Below are positions 45,046-53,570 of a DNA stretch of 64,000 nucleotides, piece after piece; position 1 is the first letter of the stretch, and every line of letters begins with the position of its first letter. The DNA is from Rheinheimera sp. (GTDB lineage: Bacteria; Pseudomonadota; Gammaproteobacteria; Enterobacterales; Alteromonadaceae). The notes under the pieces are model-generated. The model was not told the origin of the DNA. It saw only the letters and a list, made by a program, of their open reading frames with translations, and did no database searches. The translations under genes and the position numbers were made by a program. Location: the NCBI RefSeq assembly GCF_030690345.1, contig NZ_JAUYGV010000008.1, positions 560,433-624,432 on the forward strand. The letters are read 5' to 3'.

Positions 45046-46842
45046 TTAAATATTCCTTTGCTTGAACTGCTCAACAATGTAATCACTGGTGCGCCAGGCC
45101 AGCGCCAGAATAGTCAGGGTCGGGTTCTTATCGGCGTTGGAGGCAAAAGGTGCGCCGTCAGTGACAAACAGGTTAGGTACATCCCACGCCTGACAATGCT
45201 GATTCAGCACGGATTTTTTCCGATCAGCGCCCATAATAGTGCCGCCCACTTCGTGGATAATTGAGCCGCCACTGGCGATAGCGTTGCGGCCATCGGTTTC
45301 AATACTGCTGGTTACCTTGCCGCCCATACCGGTAATAATATCGGCGAAGGTTTTATGCATATGCGCGGCCTGATTTATCTCATGCTCTGACCACTGCCAG
45401 TGAAACTTCAGCACCGGTATACCCCACTGGTCCACTACCGTCGGGTCCAGTTCAGCATAGCTGTTTTCGTTCGGGATCATCTCACCACGGCCGGCAAAGT
45501 GGACAAAGGTGCCGTAATAACGCCGGCATGCCTGTTTAAACTCAGCACCGTAAGCGCCTTCAGTGAAATTTTGCAGGCCGCCAAAAGCGCCGGCGCCCGG
45601 CATGCCACGACCACCGCTCATTTCAATATGGTAACCGCGGGCAAAATTCATCTTGCCGGCCTTCTGCTGCTTGTACAGCCACCACGGCTGATACAGGTGC
45701 ATACCGGACGAGCCGTCTTCATTCATCGGCGGCAGGTTTTCCAGCGCCGGAATTTGACCACTGACACCGGCACCGACGGTATCCATCAGGTATTTACCCA
45801 CCAGGCCGGAGCTGTTGGCAATACCATCCGGGAACAGCGGGCTGCGCGAATTAAGGAAAATCCGCGCCGTTTCTGCGGCACTGGCCGCTACCACTACGGC
45901 ACGGCCTTTTACTTTCACTTCCTGGCGGCTGTTTTTATCGATATAGATCACACCATCGGCTTTGCCAGCGCTGTTTAGCGTAACTTCGCGTACCATGGCA
46001 TCGGTAATAATGGTCAGATTGCCGGTGGCCAGCGCCGGCGGGATCAGCACTGTAGTTGACTGGAAATTGGCTTTAATAGAACAGCCACGGCCACAAGGTG
46101 TCGCCCAAAAACAGGCGGCACGTGACTGCATCGAGGCCGCCACCACTTTTTGCCCCAACGCACTGTGTGGAAACAGTTTCGCCGGTAACCGGGTGTGGTC
46201 CTGGCGCTGGCTCAAAATGGCCAGGTGCGCCGGGATCACCGGAATTTTTAATTCATCACAGGATTTTTTCGCCAACAGCTCATAAGCACGCGGTTTAGGT
46301 GCCGGTTGTAAAATGCCTTCCGGCGAGTCCGGCGTATTTTCCAAACCGTGGCCGGTTTCACCGTACACGCCAATTAACATCTCGGTTTTGTCATAGTAGG
46401 GCGCTAAATCGGCATAGTTTATCGGCCAGTCAAGCCCCAGCCCATCGCGGCTGTAGGGTTTAAAGTCGTACTCGCCGTTACGCAGTGAAATGCGGCCCCA
46501 GTGGTTAGTGCGCCCGCCCAACATCCGCGCACGCCACCAGTCAAAGCGTTGTTGTGGCTCGCGGCTGGCCTGAGTGTAGGGTTCACCCGGCACCTGCCAG
46601 CCACCATCAACAGTAGCGTCATAAAAGCCAAATGGCTTATCCGGCGTGCTGGCACCGCGTAGCGGCGCATCTTTTGGCAGGTTAAACATCGGCGTTTCGG
46701 TTACCGGGTCATAATGCCGCCCCGCTTCGAGCATCAACACCTTTAACCCGGCGATGCTCAGTATCAGCGCCGACATACCACCGCCGGCACCGGAGCCGAC
46801 CACTATTACATCATATTCCTGTTGTCCGGATGGTCCTGACAT
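45046..46842 (-). CDS. GMC-type FAD oxidoreductase, probable glycoside 3-dehydrogenase
   Basis: The 598-residue flavoprotein has the FAD-binding VVVGSGAGGG-type N-terminus (DVIVVGSGAGGGMSALIL), the GGRTNHWGRISLR segment, CGRGCSIKANFQS with two cysteines, and the C-terminal catalytic block HEVGGTIMGAD...NADKNPTLTILALAWR. With the subunit 3 gene it resembles glucoside/sugar 3-dehydrogenases that oxidise C3 of glycosides and pass electrons to the respiratory chain. DUF1080, TIM-barrel and Gfo/Idh genes nearby support a 3-keto-glycoside pathway. GAGGAGAG precedes ATG 46842; a LacI-type palindrome is 107 bases upstream. Exact substrate is inferred. Confidence 0.85.
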   Translation of the reverse strand: MSGPSGQQEYDVIVVGSGAGGGMSALILSIAGLKVLMLEAGRHYDPVTETPMFNLPKDAPLRGASTPDKPFGFYDATVDGGWQVPGEPYTQASREPQQRFDWWRARMLGGRTNHWGRISLRNGEYDFKPYSRDGLGLDWPINYADLAPYYDKTEMLIGVYGETGHGLENTPDSPEGILQPAPKPRAYELLAKKSCDELKIPVIPAHLAILSQRQDHTRLPAKLFPHSALGQKVVAASMQSRAACFWATPCGRGCSIKANFQSTTVLIPPALATGNLTIITDAMVREVTLNSAGKADGVIYIDKNSRQEVKVKGRAVVVAASAAETARIFLNSRSPLFPDGIANSSGLVGKYLMDTVGAGVSGQIPALENLPPMNEDGSSGMHLYQPWWLYKQQKAGKMNFARGYHIEMSGGRGMPGAGAFGGLQNFTEGAYGAEFKQACRRYYGTFVHFAGRGEMIPNENSYAELDPTVVDQWGIPVLKFHWQWSEHEINQAAHMHKTFADIITGMGGKVTSSIETDGRNAIASGGSIIHEVGGTIMGADRKKSVLNQHCQAWDVPNLFVTDGAPFASNADKNPTLTILALAWRTSDYIVEQFKQRNI

Positions 46843-46949
46843 CTTGCACTCTCCTCGTCTGCACACTTTGTACCAGTGCGCCTTGTTATAATATTTGTTG
46901 CCGCTATGGCATTAATTGTGTTCTGACAGCACACTCTACCCAGCCAAAC

Positions 46950-46963
46950 TGTAACCGGTTACA
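46950..46963. promoter_or_regulatory. LacI-type operator upstream of the GMC dehydrogenase operon
   Basis: TGTAACCGGTTACA is a perfect 14-base palindrome with central CG, typical of LacI/GalR-family operators. It lies 107 bases upstream of the GMC start. Confidence 0.75.
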
Positions 46964-46999
46964 CTGCAACAGCAAAAATACCGGACCTCAGGCTTAGCC

Positions 47000-47893
47000 T
47001 TAACGTCCGGCGTGGTTGGCAACAGCCAGCAGTAAATCTCTGGTGGCGCGGATGCCGGCATCTTCATCGGCATTTTCGCCTTCGTATTCAATACCGATAT
47101 AGCCCTGATAGCCCGCGCTTTGGATCAGTTGCCACATGCGCTGATAATCGATACTGCGCTCGGCGCCGTTGTCATCAAAAGTATAACTTTTGGCACTGAC
47201 CCCTTTGGCAAACGGCAGCAGCAATTGTATGCCCTGATATTTATCGCCGCTAAAGTTACCAAAATCCGGCAGGCTGCCAACATTACCGGCCTGCTGCAAT
47301 ACTGTCGCCAGCCAGCTGGCATCCATCGAATGACCCATATGGTTTTCAACGATAATGCTGATGCCAAAGGGCGCAGCGAAGGCAGCAAGTTGTTGCAGGC
47401 CCTGTACAGCCGCCTGCTGCATCTTTACCGCATCGGTTTTGGCGTGATCAGCAATACTGACGCGGATAGCATGGCAGCCTAAAAAGGCCGCGGCTTCAAC
47501 CCACTTATAGTGATTTTCTACCGCCTGCTGCCGTTGCTTTGCATCCACAGCAGCCAGATCGCCTTCAGCGTCAACCATGATCAATAAGCTGCGGACACCG
47601 CTGTCATCGGCACGCTGTTTTAACTGGCGTAAAAACGGCTGGTCCTGAGCTTTGTCGGCAAAGAACTGATTCACGTATTCCACCGCATCGAGTTGAAAAT
47701 CGCGCCGGGTTTTTACGGCAAAATCCAGCACCTTTAACTGCCCGGAGCGCAGCTGGCGATGCAAGGACCACTGCGCCAGCGAAATTTTCGGTTGTACCGG
47801 GCCGGCCGCAAACAACGACCAGCTGAGCGGTAACTGGATGGCCAACCCGGCAACGGCAGCAGCGGTTAGAAACCGACGGCGGTTAAGGCTCAT
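47000..47893 (-). CDS. Exported sugar isomerase/epimerase-like TIM-barrel protein
   Basis: The 297-residue product is an AP-endonuclease-2-type TIM barrel (sugar phosphate isomerase/epimerase family). It begins with MSLNRRRFLTAAAVAG, a twin-arginine signal. Candidate metal ligands occur in IIVENHMGH, PDFGNF and GIEYEGE. The ATG at 47893 follows AGGAG placed just after the DUF1080 stop; an earlier in-frame ATG inside that gene is less likely. With DUF1080 it would act in the periplasm, perhaps in epimerising or cleaving 3-keto-glycosides; this is inferred from neighbours. Confidence 0.82.
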   Translation of the reverse strand: MSLNRRRFLTAAAVAGLAIQLPLSWSLFAAGPVQPKISLAQWSLHRQLRSGQLKVLDFAVKTRRDFQLDAVEYVNQFFADKAQDQPFLRQLKQRADDSGVRSLLIMVDAEGDLAAVDAKQRQQAVENHYKWVEAAAFLGCHAIRVSIADHAKTDAVKMQQAAVQGLQQLAAFAAPFGISIIVENHMGHSMDASWLATVLQQAGNVGSLPDFGNFSGDKYQGIQLLLPFAKGVSAKSYTFDDNGAERSIDYQRMWQLIQSAGYQGYIGIEYEGENADEDAGIRATRDLLLAVANHAGR

Positions 47894-47906
47894 TGCGCTG
47901 CTCCTG

Positions 47907-48662
47907 TTATAACGCACGGATACGGATCTGACGAAAGGCTACCTTATCACCATGGTCTTGCAGCGCAATATGGCCGCGCTCGGTTTTGGCAAAGGCGTCC
48001 ATTTTGGCAAATTTGCTGTTGGCGGTGCGCTGTTGCCAGTCGGCTGATCCCAGCTCAAACTGCAGTACCAGTTTGCCATTCAGCCAGTGTTCTACCTGCG
48101 GATGACGCACTACAATGCGGGTGGTGTTCCAGCTGCCGGCCGGCAGATGGGCATCAACTTGCGGCGCGTAAATATCAAATAATGAGGCGCTGAAATGAAT
48201 AGGATTGTCGTGACCCGGGTAGTTGTCATCGTCCAATAGCTGGTATTCCAGGCCACTGGACCAGACCGCGCCGTCGGCACCGGCAACCTTGTAAAAGATA
48301 CCACTGTTGCCGGACGCGGCAATTTGCCACTCCAGTTCCAGTTCAAAATCGCTGAAGCTTTGTTTGCTGACGATATCACCGCCACCACCTGCAGTCAGTA
48401 CCAGGGCGTTGTCGATAATTTGCCACTGCTCACCCGGTGTTTTGCCGCCATTGCCGGTCCAGGCCGCCATCGACTCGCCATTAAACAGCCATTGCCAGTC
48501 GTCAGCTGCTGCTGACGTTTCTGCTGTGGTTGCAGCGGCGGCAGCTACCTTGGCTGCGTCTTCGCTGTTGGTTGCGGCAGGTTTGCAGCCGGTAACAGCG
48601 GCTGACAACAGCAAGCTGAGCGCTGCTGTACGAAAAAATGTACCTGAGTTAACTCTGTTCAC
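47907..48662 (-). CDS. DUF1080 (3-keto-disaccharide hydrolase domain) lipoprotein
   Basis: The 251-residue lipoprotein has a lipobox (AAVTGC, Cys26), an alanine-rich linker and one PF06439-type jelly-roll domain: WLFNGESMAAWTG, FELELEWQIAASGNSGIFYKV, YQLLDDDNYPG, NTTRIVVRHPQVEHWLNGKL and GHIALQDHGD. Family members hydrolyse 3-keto-glycosides, which fits the GMC dehydrogenase in the same island. It is followed by the exported TIM-barrel gene after 13 bases. A palindromic LacI-type site lies 106 bases upstream. Confidence 0.87.
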   Translation of the reverse strand: MNRVNSGTFFRTAALSLLLSAAVTGCKPAATNSEDAAKVAAAAATTAETSAAADDWQWLFNGESMAAWTGNGGKTPGEQWQIIDNALVLTAGGGGDIVSKQSFSDFELELEWQIAASGNSGIFYKVAGADGAVWSSGLEYQLLDDDNYPGHDNPIHFSASLFDIYAPQVDAHLPAGSWNTTRIVVRHPQVEHWLNGKLVLQFELGSADWQQRTANSKFAKMDAFAKTERGHIALQDHGDKVAFRQIRIRAL

Positions 48663-48768
48663 ACTTACTCTCCCCTTATTGATGCCAGCACTGTTGCCGG
48701 CCGGTACCGCTTGTTATATTTATTGCGCTATCTTGAGCGTATTGGCGCGATTCTGTGATCACTGCCAA

Positions 48769-48782
48769 TGAAACCGGTTACA
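48769..48782. promoter_or_regulatory. LacI-type operator upstream of the DUF1080 operon (one mismatch)
   Basis: TGAAACCGGTTACA matches the other three copies at 13 of 14 positions and lies 106 bases before the DUF1080 start, nearly the same distance as at the GMC operon. Confidence 0.65.
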
Positions 48783-48827
48783 TCATTAAACTTAAATCCC
48801 GCTCATAATTTTGTCAAGCCGGATTGG

Positions 48828-49841
48828 TTATTTTTTGTCTGTTATTGCCGCTGTGCTGTCGCGCACCACCAGCCGGTATGGCAGCATCATATGTTGTTGC
48901 GCCAAAGGCGTGCCTTGCATCAGCTGATACAGCGCACGCATAGCTTGGCGCCCCAGCTGCTCGGCCGGTTGATCAATAGTCGTCAGGCCGGGCTCGGTAA
49001 AGCCGGCGTATTCAATATTATCAAAACCGGCGATAGCAATATCCTGTGGAATACGCAGGCCGTGCTTACGGATACAGCTCATTGCACCGATGGCCATTTC
49101 GTCGTTCATACAAAAAATTGCCTGGGGTCGCTGCGGCTGCTGTAGCAGCTGCGCCGCCGCATCATGACCGGATTGCATGCTGAAATCACCTGCAACCACC
49201 GCAGCGGGGTCCAGTGTTAACCCGGCGCCGAGCAATGCATCCTGCGTGCCAGCCAGCCGGTCGCGCACTATCGGGCTGTGGGCCGGACCGGTGATCACCG
49301 CCAGCCGCTTCAGGTTTAAATCGAGCAGATGTTGCGTCAACGCCCGCGCAGCGCCCCTGTTATCCAGTTCCACCACCGGATAACCGGCCGGCTCGGTAAT
49401 GCGCTCACAGGCATTAACAAAGGGCACCGTGCTGGCCAGTTCACGGTCTTCCGGCGAAAACGGGTAACGGCTGTCGAGCTGGATTAAGCCATCGGCCTGG
49501 CTGGTTAACCCCATGCGGGCGTATTCCTGCTCGCGGCTGACACTGCCCTGGGTATCACCCAGTAGCACAGCATAACCACAGGCCTGGGCTTCCTGCTCGA
49601 TACCGCGAATAACGCGGGAGAAAAACGGGTTAGCCACATTGGGCACCAGCACCACCACCGCATAGGCCTTACCCGAGCTGAAATTGCGCGCCAGCTGGTT
49701 TGGCCGGTAACCGGCGCTTTGTACCGCCTGCATTACCCGCTGCCGCGTGTCCGGCGATACCAGTTGCGGGTTTTTCAGCGTGCGCGATACCGTCGCGGTA
49801 GACACGCCGGCGAGTTTGGAAACAATCCTGATGGTGGTCAT
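48828..49841 (-). CDS. LacI/GalR-family transcriptional repressor
   Basis: The 337-residue regulator has the N-terminal HTH (VSKLAGVSTATVSRTLKNP), hinge helix (YRPNQLARNFSSGK) and the periplasmic-binding-like sensor domain (VVVLVPNVANPFFSRVIRG, ADGLIQLDSRYPF, FCMNDEMAIGAM, IAGFDNIEYAG). It sits in the centre of the 3-keto-glycoside genes and is the evident candidate to bind the four TGTAACCGGTTACA-like sites at 46950, 48769, 52164 and 53510. No copy precedes its own start. The inducer is presumably a sugar from the pathway. Confidence 0.92.
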   Translation of the reverse strand: MTTIRIVSKLAGVSTATVSRTLKNPQLVSPDTRQRVMQAVQSAGYRPNQLARNFSSGKAYAVVVLVPNVANPFFSRVIRGIEQEAQACGYAVLLGDTQGSVSREQEYARMGLTSQADGLIQLDSRYPFSPEDRELASTVPFVNACERITEPAGYPVVELDNRGAARALTQHLLDLNLKRLAVITGPAHSPIVRDRLAGTQDALLGAGLTLDPAAVVAGDFSMQSGHDAAAQLLQQPQRPQAIFCMNDEMAIGAMSCIRKHGLRIPQDIAIAGFDNIEYAGFTEPGLTTIDQPAEQLGRQAMRALYQLMQGTPLAQQHMMLPYRLVVRDSTAAITDKK

Positions 49842-49904
49842 GTTGCTGTCGTCTTATCCTGAGTTAACCGTACCTTAAGCTGCACTGGCATAAATTGCCA
49901 GATC

Positions 49905-50966
49905 TCAGTCGCTTAAACCAAGAATACGCCGGTTACGGCCGGCATCACTGGCGCCGCCGGCAAAATCGTCAAATGGCCGTTCTGCTACGCAGATTAAATG
50001 CTTGCTGATAAAAGGCGCACCTTCTGCCGCCCCTTGTTGCGGGTGTTTTAAACAACACTCCCATTCCAACACAGCCCAGCCGCTGTAGCCGTACTGCGTG
50101 AGTTTACTGAAAATAGCCGTAAAATCGATCTGGCCATCGCCAAGCGACCGAAACCGGCCCGGCCGCTCCAGCCAGCTGCTGTAACCGCCATAAACACCGG
50201 CCTTACCCGAGGGCCTAAACTCAGCGTCTTTAACGTGAAATGCACGGATGCGCGCATGATAAAAGTCAATAAACTGCAGGTAATCCATCTGTTGTAGCAA
50301 AAAGTGGCTCGGGTCATACAAAATGCAGGCGCGCGGGTGTTGGTCGGTGGCGTTAAGAAAACGCTCAAACGACAAACCATCGTGTAAATCTTCGCCCGGA
50401 TGCAGCTCAAAGCAGACATCAATGCCGACTGCATCAAAGGCATCCAGCACCGGCAGCCAGCGCCGCGCCAGTTCAGCAAAGCCCTGCTCAACTAAGCCGG
50501 CCGGACGCTGTGGCCACGGATACACCGTATGCCACAGCAAGGCGCCGGAGAAAGTGACATGGCTGGTCAGGCCGAGGCGTTTTGACGCCCGTGCCGCCAG
50601 TAATAACTGCTGTGTCGCCCACTGCTGTTTCTGTGCCTCAGTTTGCACGTCAGCCGGGGCAAAGCCCTGATACAGCTCGTTATAAGCCGGATGCACCGCC
50701 ATTAACTGGCCCTGCAAATGGGTAGACAATTCGGTGATCTGTAACTGATAACGCTGACACAATGCCAGCAACTGATCGCAGTATTGCTGGCTTTGTGCCG
50801 CCTGCTGCAGGTCGAATATGCGTTTATCCCAGGTCGGCAGTTGCACGCCTTTATAGCCCAGATCTGCTGCCCAGCGTAATAAAGCCTCCAGCGAACACGT
50901 CTCAGCGGCGGGTGGCAGGTACTGCGCCAGAAATATCGCCGGCCCGTTAATTTTGCTTGTCAGCAT
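49905..50966 (-). CDS. Cytoplasmic sugar isomerase/epimerase-like TIM-barrel protein
   Basis: This 353-residue TIM barrel of the sugar phosphate isomerase/epimerase family has no signal peptide. Candidate metal-binding residues lie in VCFELHPGED, LYDPSHFLLQQ, RAFHVKDAEF and WAVLEWEC. It overlaps the Gfo/Idh gene by 20 bases, so the two are translated together. Such TIM-barrel/Gfo-Idh pairs (compare YcjR/YcjS of E. coli) act on 3-keto sugars: one isomerises, the other reduces or oxidises C3. Confidence 0.85.
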   Translation of the reverse strand: MLTSKINGPAIFLAQYLPPAAETCSLEALLRWAADLGYKGVQLPTWDKRIFDLQQAAQSQQYCDQLLALCQRYQLQITELSTHLQGQLMAVHPAYNELYQGFAPADVQTEAQKQQWATQQLLLAARASKRLGLTSHVTFSGALLWHTVYPWPQRPAGLVEQGFAELARRWLPVLDAFDAVGIDVCFELHPGEDLHDGLSFERFLNATDQHPRACILYDPSHFLLQQMDYLQFIDFYHARIRAFHVKDAEFRPSGKAGVYGGYSSWLERPGRFRSLGDGQIDFTAIFSKLTQYGYSGWAVLEWECCLKHPQQGAAEGAPFISKHLICVAERPFDDFAGGASDAGRNRRILGLSD

Positions 50967-52137
50967 CGATATATTGTCCTGTAAAAGTGTGTTGCTCTGC
51001 TATGGCCACCCAGGCCGCATTTTGCTTGCTGCTCTGTACCGCTGCCTGCAAAAACGCCATGCCGCGCACCGCTTCTGTAATGCCTGCGGCCAGGCTGCCG
51101 GCAGCGGGTTGGCGTAGCGCCAGCGCAAAGTCACGATAAATATTAGCAAAAGCTTCCAGATAACCCTCGGGGTGCCCCGCCGGGGTGCGGCACCAGGCCC
51201 GTACCTGTTCAGCCAGATAAGCATTGTCGCTGCCGGCCTGCCAGATTTGCTGCGGTTGGCCGCGCAATTGCAGTAACAGCTGATTCGGTTGTTCCTGCTG
51301 CCAACTGAGCGAGCCCAGCTCGCCATAAACACTGATTTGCAAAGCGTTGCCCATGCCGGCACAGACCTGGCTGGCCAGCAGGGTGCCGCGCGCACCGTTG
51401 TTAAAACGCAACAAGGCGCTGCCATCATCATCCAGCAGCCGGCCTTCTACCACCGTCGCCAAATCCGCACACAGCTCAGTTACCTGTAAGGCACTGATAA
51501 ACTCCGCCAGCTGAAAAGCATGGCTGCCGATATCAGCAAAACAACCGCTGACACCCGCACGGGCCGGATCCAGCCGCCACTGTGCCTGAGCACTGCCAGC
51601 GCTGTCGGCTTTATCTGCCAGCCAGCCCTGCGGATAGCTGACCGCAACACGGCGCACTGCGCCTAACCGGCCCTGCTGCACCAATAATCTCGCCTGTTGC
51701 ACCATCGGGTAAGCGGCATAGGTATGGGTTAAACCATAGTGCAGGCCGCTTTGTTGCACCAACGCCTGTAATTGCTGAGCTTCGGCCAGCGATAAGGTCG
51801 CCGGCTTGTCTGACAACACATGAAACCCCGCCTGCAAGGCCGCCTTCGCCACCGGAAAGTGCAAATGATTTGGCGTGACGATAGCGACAAACTCTATGCG
51901 CTGCGCTGGCGGCAGCTGTGCTTCTGCCGCAAACAATTGCTGGTAAGAATCGTAGCAACGCGCGGCACTGATGCCCAACTGTGCTGCCATCGCTTTGCTG
52001 CGCTCAGCCTTACTGCTGAAGCAGCCGGCGACCAGCTCAATCTGATTATCCAACCTGGCGGCTATGCGGTGTATGGCGCCGATAAAGGCCCCTTCACCGC
52101 CGCCCACCATTGCCATTCTGACTTTTGTCTGTGCCAT
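50947..52137 (-). CDS. Gfo/Idh/MocA-family NAD(P)-dependent oxidoreductase
   Basis: The 396-residue protein has a Rossmann N-terminus (MAMVGGGEGAFIGAIHR), the dinucleotide and catalytic segment VAIVTPNHLHFPVAKAAL and HVLSDKPATLSLAEA with the active-site lysine, and a C-terminal alpha/beta domain with GCFADIGSHAFQLAEF. The ATG at 52137 has AAGGGG five bases upstream; a GTG six bases earlier overlaps that site. A LacI-type palindrome lies 26 bases before the start, where it could block RNA polymerase. Probable reaction: C3 oxidation/reduction of a keto sugar. Confidence 0.88.
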   Translation of the reverse strand: MAQTKVRMAMVGGGEGAFIGAIHRIAARLDNQIELVAGCFSSKAERSKAMAAQLGISAARCYDSYQQLFAAEAQLPPAQRIEFVAIVTPNHLHFPVAKAALQAGFHVLSDKPATLSLAEAQQLQALVQQSGLHYGLTHTYAAYPMVQQARLLVQQGRLGAVRRVAVSYPQGWLADKADSAGSAQAQWRLDPARAGVSGCFADIGSHAFQLAEFISALQVTELCADLATVVEGRLLDDDGSALLRFNNGARGTLLASQVCAGMGNALQISVYGELGSLSWQQEQPNQLLLQLRGQPQQIWQAGSDNAYLAEQVRAWCRTPAGHPEGYLEAFANIYRDFALALRQPAAGSLAAGITEAVRGMAFLQAAVQSSKQNAAWVAIAEQHTFTGQYIDADKQN

Positions 52138-52163
52138 CAGCACCCCTTAACCTTACTTGCAAC

Positions 52164-52177
52164 TGTAACCGGTTACA
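52164..52177. promoter_or_regulatory. LacI-type operator upstream of the Gfo/Idh operon
   Basis: Perfect TGTAACCGGTTACA palindrome, 26 bases upstream of the Gfo/Idh start, between that gene and the permease stop at 52222. Confidence 0.75.
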
Positions 52178-52221
52178 ACACCGAAAAAATATAACGCTGT
52201 CTTACTGTAGCAGCGCTGCAG

Positions 52222-53424
52222 TTAAACCGGCAGCCGGCGCTGCCTGGGAAAGCTTAAGACAAATACCACTAATACCAGCGCCGCTATACCAGCCGGAATT
52301 AACCAGATTTGCCACCACTGATAAGCGCTGTCGCTGTGATGCAAATCGGTGATATAGCCGGCCAGCCGGAACCCCAGTAACATACCTACGCCATAAGTCG
52401 CCAGGGTGATCAGGCCCTGGGCTGCGGCTTTAATATCGCGGCCGGCTTTTTGTTCGGTGTAAATCTGGCCGCTGACAAAGAAAAAGTCATAACAAATACC
52501 GTGCAGCAAAATACCGAAAAACAGCATCCATAACTGCTCGCCGCTGTTGCCATAAGCAAACAGCAGATACCGTAATACCCACGCCAGCATACCTACCAGC
52601 AAGGTGGCTTTAATGCCGTAACGGCGCAAAAACAACGGTAGCAACAGCATAAAGGCAATTTCAGACATCTGCCCCAGCGACATTTTTGCTGCCGCGCCGC
52701 TGATGCCTAAATCATTTAAATACAGGTTGGCATTCTGATAATAAAACGCCAGCGGAATACAGATCAGTACCGAGGCCAGAAAAAACACCAGATAAGCGCG
52801 GTCTTTCAGCAACGCCAGTGCATCCAGGCCTAATATTTGCCGCATGCCGGGCCGCTGCTGCGAGGCCTGCGGCGGTGTGTCCGGCAGCGTCAGGCTAAAC
52901 ACGCCCAGCGCTAAAGACGCAGCGGCGGCAAGCAAAAAGGTAAACTGCAACTGCTGCGTGCCTTCCCAGCCAAACCAGCCAATTAACAAGCCAGCCGTGA
53001 TCCAGCCTACGGTGCCCAACACGCGGATATGGGCAAACTGCGCGGTTTTTTCTGCCAACTGACGAAAGCTAATAGCATTAACCAGCGCCAGCGTCGGCAT
53101 ATATATCACCATATACAACAGGATATAGGGGTAGAAACCGCTAAAGCTGCCACTGTAGGCGGCACTGAATAACAAGGCGGCGCCGGCCAGATGCAACAAC
53201 GCCAGAATTTTCTGCGCGGCAAAATAGCGGTCGGCAATCAGGCCGATAATAAAGGGCGCAATAATGGCGCCGATAGACTGCGTTTCATACGCCATGCCCA
53301 TTTGGGCACCGGAGGCGGAAAAGCGCTGCGACAGATAGGTGCCCATAGTCACAAACCACGCACCCCAGATAAAAAACTGCAGAAACATCATTAGCGACAG
53401 CTTAAGCCGGATACTGATAAGCAT
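52222..53424 (-). CDS. MFS permease, nucleoside:H+ symporter (NupG-like) family
   Basis: The 400-residue protein has 12 hydrophobic segments and the NupG/XapB-like start MLISIRLKLSLMMFLQFFIWGAWFVT, IGLIADRYFAAQKILALLH and CYDFFFVSGQIYTEQKAG. Annotated nucleoside permeases of this branch in glycan clusters often carry sugars. It has its own LacI-type palindrome 85 bases upstream, so it is likely the uptake system of the 3-keto-glycoside pathway; a role for nucleosides is less likely here. Confidence 0.85.
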   Translation of the reverse strand: MLISIRLKLSLMMFLQFFIWGAWFVTMGTYLSQRFSASGAQMGMAYETQSIGAIIAPFIIGLIADRYFAAQKILALLHLAGAALLFSAAYSGSFSGFYPYILLYMVIYMPTLALVNAISFRQLAEKTAQFAHIRVLGTVGWITAGLLIGWFGWEGTQQLQFTFLLAAAASLALGVFSLTLPDTPPQASQQRPGMRQILGLDALALLKDRAYLVFFLASVLICIPLAFYYQNANLYLNDLGISGAAAKMSLGQMSEIAFMLLLPLFLRRYGIKATLLVGMLAWVLRYLLFAYGNSGEQLWMLFFGILLHGICYDFFFVSGQIYTEQKAGRDIKAAAQGLITLATYGVGMLLGFRLAGYITDLHHSDSAYQWWQIWLIPAGIAALVLVVFVLSFPRQRRLPV

Positions 53425-53509
53425 AGCGGTGTTTTCCTGTTGATTTTATTGTCATTAGTGGCAGCTAACTCTGCTGGTTAGCATACTTTTTATCCACAAC
53501 AGAAATAAC

Positions 53510-53523
53510 TGTAACCGGTTACA
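53510..53523. promoter_or_regulatory. LacI-type operator upstream of the MFS permease
   Basis: Perfect TGTAACCGGTTACA palindrome, 85 bases upstream of the permease start and 47 bases from the stop of the NagX-like gene. Confidence 0.75.
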
Positions 53524-53570
53524 CTGAAAATTACAAGCTGACGCAGCACAGAAAAACCTGCGCCGTAAAC

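Noticed and set aside
49842-49904. GTTAACCGTACC upstream of the LacI gene considered as a fifth operator
   Set aside because: Only a partial half-site match and no palindrome; autoregulation is not supported by sequence.
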